Source: Bog-532 sp963720945
GTDB taxonomy: Bacteria > Actinomycetota > Actinomycetes > Streptosporangiales > Streptosporangiaceae
Assembly: GCA_963720945.1 (NCBI GenBank)
Contig: CAVRHH010000031.1
Location: forward strand, 620,001 to 684,000
DNA length: 64,000 nucleotides
Direction of reading: 5' to 3'
The notes under the pieces are model-generated. The model did no database searches. It saw only the letters and a program-made list of their open reading frames with translations, and was not told the DNA's origin. Made by a program: the position numbers and the translations under genes. This document shows positions 60,668 through 64,000 of the stretch, in pieces (the first letter of the stretch is position 1; each line of letters opens with the position of its first letter).

Positions 60668-61714
60668 TCACGGCTGCGCGAACTCCACGACGACCTTGAT
60701 GTCGTCCGGCTCCCGCTGCAGCGCCTGCCCAACCTGGTCCGGGCGGACCCGCCGGGTGACCAGCTGTTCGAGCCACGACCGGTCCGCCGCCGCGAGCACC
60801 TTCGCCGCGCGGTAGTAATGCCGCCGGTTGGCGTTCACCGAGCCGAACCCCACGATGTTCTTGAGGACCAGGTCCGTCGCCAGCTCAGCGGTGGACATCG
60901 TGGCCGGGGGCCCGCCGGAGCCGACCCCGGTGAGGCAGACGATACCGCCCGGCGAGACCGTCTCCAGCGCCTGCCGGATCGGCTCGATGACGCCGGTGCA
61001 CTCCACCACGATGTCCGGCCGCAGGCCCAGGCCGCCGACCGGTCCCGAGTGGTACGTCGCGCCCAGTTGCTTGACCAGGGCCGGTTTCGGGCCGGACGTG
61101 ACCCGGTCCACGACGTGCACGTCGGCGCCCTGCTGCACCCCGATCAGCGCGGCCAGCAGCCCGATGGGCCCCGCCCCGACCACCAGGACCGTCCGCGGAT
61201 CCCAGAAGGTACGCCGGCCGATGGCGGCGATGTGCTCCCACGCCTTGGCCACGACGGTGGCGGGTTCCAGCAGGACGCCGAGGGACCCCAGGCCCTGGTC
61301 CACCCGGACCGCGTAGTCCGGCTCGATCCGCCAGCGCTCCGCCATGAACCCGTCGGCCTGCTTGATGCCGCGTTCGGTGTAACGCCCGTTGGAGCACATG
61401 TCCCACTCGCCCACGGCGCAGTTCGGGCAGGGCGCCGGGTCGGGCCGGCGGACGATGCCCACGACGTGCTCACCGGCCGTGAACCCGCTCGCGCCCGGGT
61501 CCACCACCCGGCCGAGTGACTCGTGGCCGAGGATCAGCCGGTCCCGCCCGGGCGGCGGCCATCCGTAGCTGCCGCTGGCGATCTCGGCGTCGGTGCCGCA
61601 GATCCCGACGCCGAGCGCCTCGACCACCATCGACCCGAGGGCGGGGTCTGGTTCGGGGACCTCCTCCAGCCGCGGCGACCCCGCGGTCCCGGGCGCCACC
61701 GTCACGGCCTTCAT
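60668..61714 (-). CDS. Zinc-dependent medium-chain dehydrogenase (glucose dehydrogenase-like)
   Basis: A 348-residue MDR enzyme. Catalytic zinc ligands are Cys39 in GICGTD and His64/Glu65 in GHESLG. A structural-zinc-like loop has Cys96, Cys99 and Cys107. The NAD(P) motif is VVGAGPIGLLAAL. LLEPATVVAKAWEH and NANRRHYYRAAKVL match archaeal-type glucose 1-dehydrogenases, which oxidise aldoses. Start ATG 61714 follows GGGAGGGCAC. Monocistronic between hairpin and intergenic region. Actual substrate is unproven. Confidence 0.87.
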   Translation of the reverse strand: MKAVTVAPGTAGSPRLEEVPEPDPALGSMVVEALGVGICGTDAEIASGSYGWPPPGRDRLILGHESLGRVVDPGASGFTAGEHVVGIVRRPDPAPCPNCAVGEWDMCSNGRYTERGIKQADGFMAERWRIEPDYAVRVDQGLGSLGVLLEPATVVAKAWEHIAAIGRRTFWDPRTVLVVGAGPIGLLAALIGVQQGADVHVVDRVTSGPKPALVKQLGATYHSGPVGGLGLRPDIVVECTGVIEPIRQALETVSPGGIVCLTGVGSGGPPATMSTAELATDLVLKNIVGFGSVNANRRHYYRAAKVLAAADRSWLEQLVTRRVRPDQVGQALQREPDDIKVVVEFAQP

Positions 61715-62269
61715 GTGCCCTCCCGGAACAAGGCCCGCGGGAGAGCCCGCTGCCACTCCCGGAGACGACTCTGCGGCCTCCGCCCGCGGTGAACATCACC
61801 CGGCGGGGATGATGCTCGCCGCCGTCGCCGCCCGCAGGATGGCGGGCAGATGTGCCCGCGGCCGGACGGAGATCAGGGATGCCTTCCGATAGTGGCGACA
61901 TGGGCGGCCGCTGCACACCGAGGCGGCCGTCGAGGACGTCGCCCGGATGGTCTATAACACCCCCACCTACTCCTACGGGTACAAGCTGGCCGCGGCCGAC
62001 TCCCTGAGCCGGCTGGACCCCGCGGTGCTGCAGGCCATGCTGCTGCCGTCGGCGGCCCACCGGATCTGAGAAGAAGCGGTCACCGTCCGTTCGGAATCAG
62101 AGAAAATGTCAAGGTTACCTACTGGTAACCCTCAGTGGAAGGCCAGGTTCGTGACCCATTATCGGAACTGCGCAGACCGGTACCGCGCTTCCGTGGGGCG
62201 TACGGGGATGTGCTCACGAGCGCGCCCCGCCGGCCTGGGACGGCGGGGCGCCCTCGCCACGGCGCCGGC
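61715..62269. other. Intergenic region with an unidentified ORF tail
   Basis: The interval is 555 bases. At 61895-62069 the plus strand reads LHTEAAVEDVARMVYNTPTY, then KLAAADSLSRLDPAVLQAML, and stops; this looks like the end of a real protein but has no start or N-terminus, and I do not recognise the family. An AT-richer stretch at 62095-62130 (TGTCAAGGTTACCTACTGGT) is a candidate promoter for the ATPase gene. Confidence 0.4.
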
Positions 62270-63793
<1,524 letters not shown>

Positions 63794-63849
63794 CCGCCGG
63801 CTGCGGCCGGTGAGCTAACGTCGACGCGATGCACCAGGAGGGGGCGGCC

Positions 63850-64000
63850 ATGGCGGGCACCGCGGCGAGTCGTGAAGCCGGGCTGGAGCCTGCGGCAGGC
63901 AGTCCCGGGCGCCGCCGCGCCGCCGGGATATACGGCGCCATCATCACCGCGGCGATCCTGGACACGGCGGGGGGCCGGCTGTCCACTACCGCGCTGGTGG
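63850..64000 (+). CDS. Start of a membrane protein (3' end outside window)
   Basis: ATG 63850 has a strong Shine-Dalgarno (AGGAGGGG) and is preferred over ATG 63829. The first 50 residues are an Ala/Arg-rich head followed by a hydrophobic stretch (GIYGAIITAAILDTAGGRLS). This opening resembles small actinobacterial integral membrane proteins of unknown function. It follows the ATPase by 56 bases. Confidence 0.6.
   Translation, partial: MAGTAASREAGLEPAAGSPGRRRAAGIYGAIITAAILDTAGGRLSTTALV

Overview
The window reads as the chromosome of a high-GC, hopanoid-making, filamentous-type actinobacterium. Streptosporangiales or a close relative is the best guess. The evidence is: very high GC with G/C-ending codons; GTG starts; a DUF222/HNH (13E12-type) protein; a DUF574-type SAM methyltransferase and a DUF397 remnant; DUF1707, STAS and SpoIIE-type regulators; an LCP cell-wall ligase; and the hopanoid radical-SAM protein HpnJ. 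No rRNA, tRNA, CRISPR array, complete transposon or phage module was seen.

Layout. 1-2.9 kb: end of a molybdate-type ABC operon (modB, modC) translationally coupled to an HTH regulator with a periplasmic-binding-protein-like sensor domain. 3.0-6.2 kb: a large membrane-anchored NACHT (STAND) NTPase whose C-terminal half contains a degenerate formylglycine-generating-enzyme-like domain. 6.2-11 kb: ordinary metabolism (class I amidotransferase, SDR, core-MetE methyltransferase, PadR, aldehyde dehydrogenase) closed by a strong terminator. 11.1-17.1 kb: a true FGE, then a decaying acyl-CoA locus (two paralogous TetR regulators, internally deleted thiolase, frameshifted CoA-transferase, one intact acyl-CoA dehydrogenase and two fragments of others). 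17.2-23.6 kb: small ORF and SRPBCC protein, then a TPR-CHAT protease facing a subtilase / ECF sigma factor / small partner-protein operon. This is the most interesting unit in the window: a CRISPR-free module with the protein types of a protease-controlled sigma switch. 23.6-30.8 kb: NarL-type two-component system, DMT and MFS transporters, STAS protein, membrane protein, GNAT. 30.7-32.6 kb: two broken genes (PAS-SpoIIE phosphatase, epimerase). 32.7-36.7 kb: DUF222-HNH protein, SDR, alpha/beta hydrolase. 36.7-43.0 kb: pyruvate dehydrogenase operon aceE-aceF-lpdA with lipoyl-fused E3, an architecture familiar from proteobacteria. 43.2-49.4 kb: methylglyoxal synthase, Na+/H+ antiporter, MBL hydrolase/TetR divergon with a clear palindromic operator, DUF1707 protein, polytopic membrane protein. 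49.4-53.2 kb: gene-poor, with a methyltransferase, K+ channel and remnants of DUF397 and FUSC genes. 53.2-64 kb: M18 aminopeptidase, beta-lactamase-fold hydrolase, SurE, LCP, HpnJ, SDR, zinc dehydrogenase, HerA-like ATPase and the start of a membrane protein.

The window is unusually rich in broken genes (at least nine) and in short GC-rich tandem repeats (13, 20/21, 21 and 36 bp units). Several breaks are large internal deletions that cannot be simple sequencing errors. Others (CoA-transferase, lpdA) are one-base shifts that could be.
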